21,468 bases of DNA from CAYFSC01 sp964345695 (GTDB lineage: Bacteria; Bacteroidota; Rhodothermia; Rhodothermales; Salinibacteraceae). Of this stretch, positions 21,381 through 21,468 are shown in pieces. Each line of letters begins with the position of its first letter. Position 1 is the stretch's first letter. The translations under genes and the position numbers were made by a program. Below the pieces are notes generated by a model. It did not search any database and was not told where the DNA came from. It saw only the letters and a list, made by a program, of their open reading frames with translations. The stretch lies in contig CAYFSC010000035.1 of the NCBI GenBank assembly GCA_964345695.1, positions 1 to 21,468 of the forward strand, written 5' to 3'.

Positions 21381-21468
21381 CGATCATGCCAGCCCCTCGT
21401 GTTCCGGCCATCATCTCCGAGAGCAGGACGGCTCCCGGGACGCGCGGAGCACGGAGGTCAGTGCGTCA

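Noticed and set aside
21386..21468. Open plus-strand frame from ATG 21386 to the window edge.
   Set aside because: Only 27 codons are visible, Arg/Pro-rich, with no recognisable start of a known protein.

Overview
This is a gene-dense, GC-rich chromosomal stretch. It most likely comes from a moderately to extremely halophilic member of the Rhodothermia (Salinibacter/Longimonas/Longibacter-like, Bacteroidota in the broad sense). The reasons are: a parA-parB-DUF5683 gene order typical of Bacteroidota, an alpha-oxoamine synthase of the sphingolipid/sulfonolipid type, a three-gene proton-translocating transhydrogenase, acidic Ser/Thr/Asp-rich protein tails, and almost no Shine-Dalgarno sequences before the starts. 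The taxonomic call is inference from gene content, not from a marker gene.

Layout: (1) 1-847, minus: N-terminal part of a UvrD/PcrA-type helicase, cut by the window edge, followed by a 567-bp divergent spacer with two adjacent hairpins. (2) 1415-4322, plus: chromosome partition genes parA and parB, then a DUF5683 membrane protein. (3) 4323-4724: a 402-bp gene-free spacer unusually rich in perfect inverted repeats. (4) 4725-8120, plus: serine palmitoyltransferase-like enzyme, a large GNAT-fold acyltransferase that may be its N-acylating partner, and a HAD phosphatase. (5) 8292-11441, plus: the transhydrogenase genes pntAA, pntAB and pntB, with pntB flanked by degenerate 7-bp tandem repeats. 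(6) 11507-16024: a GDSL esterase lipoprotein (minus) divergent from an ABC ATPase and a large FtsX-type permease, the same arrangement as tesA / ybbA-ybbP in E. coli, but with a 417-bp spacer between the two ABC genes. (7) 16246-19012, minus: DUF1232 (YkvA) protein, an acyl-CoA carboxylase carboxyltransferase subunit, and a CsbD-like small protein that has the only clear Shine-Dalgarno and the only textbook terminator of the window. (8) 19170-20534, plus: protoporphyrinogen/coproporphyrinogen oxidase; then 20588-21316, minus: an unrecognised conserved-looking protein with a good sigma-70-like promoter.

Functionally the window is mostly core metabolism and chromosome maintenance: DNA repair and segregation, membrane-lipid synthesis, NADPH supply, lipid/envelope export, acyl-CoA carboxylation and heme synthesis. 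I see no CRISPR array, transposase, phage gene, toxin-antitoxin pair, tRNA or rRNA. The points most worth a second look are the SPT-GNAT lipid pair, the hairpin cluster upstream of it, and the heptanucleotide repeats around pntB. I do not claim a new defence or mobile system here.
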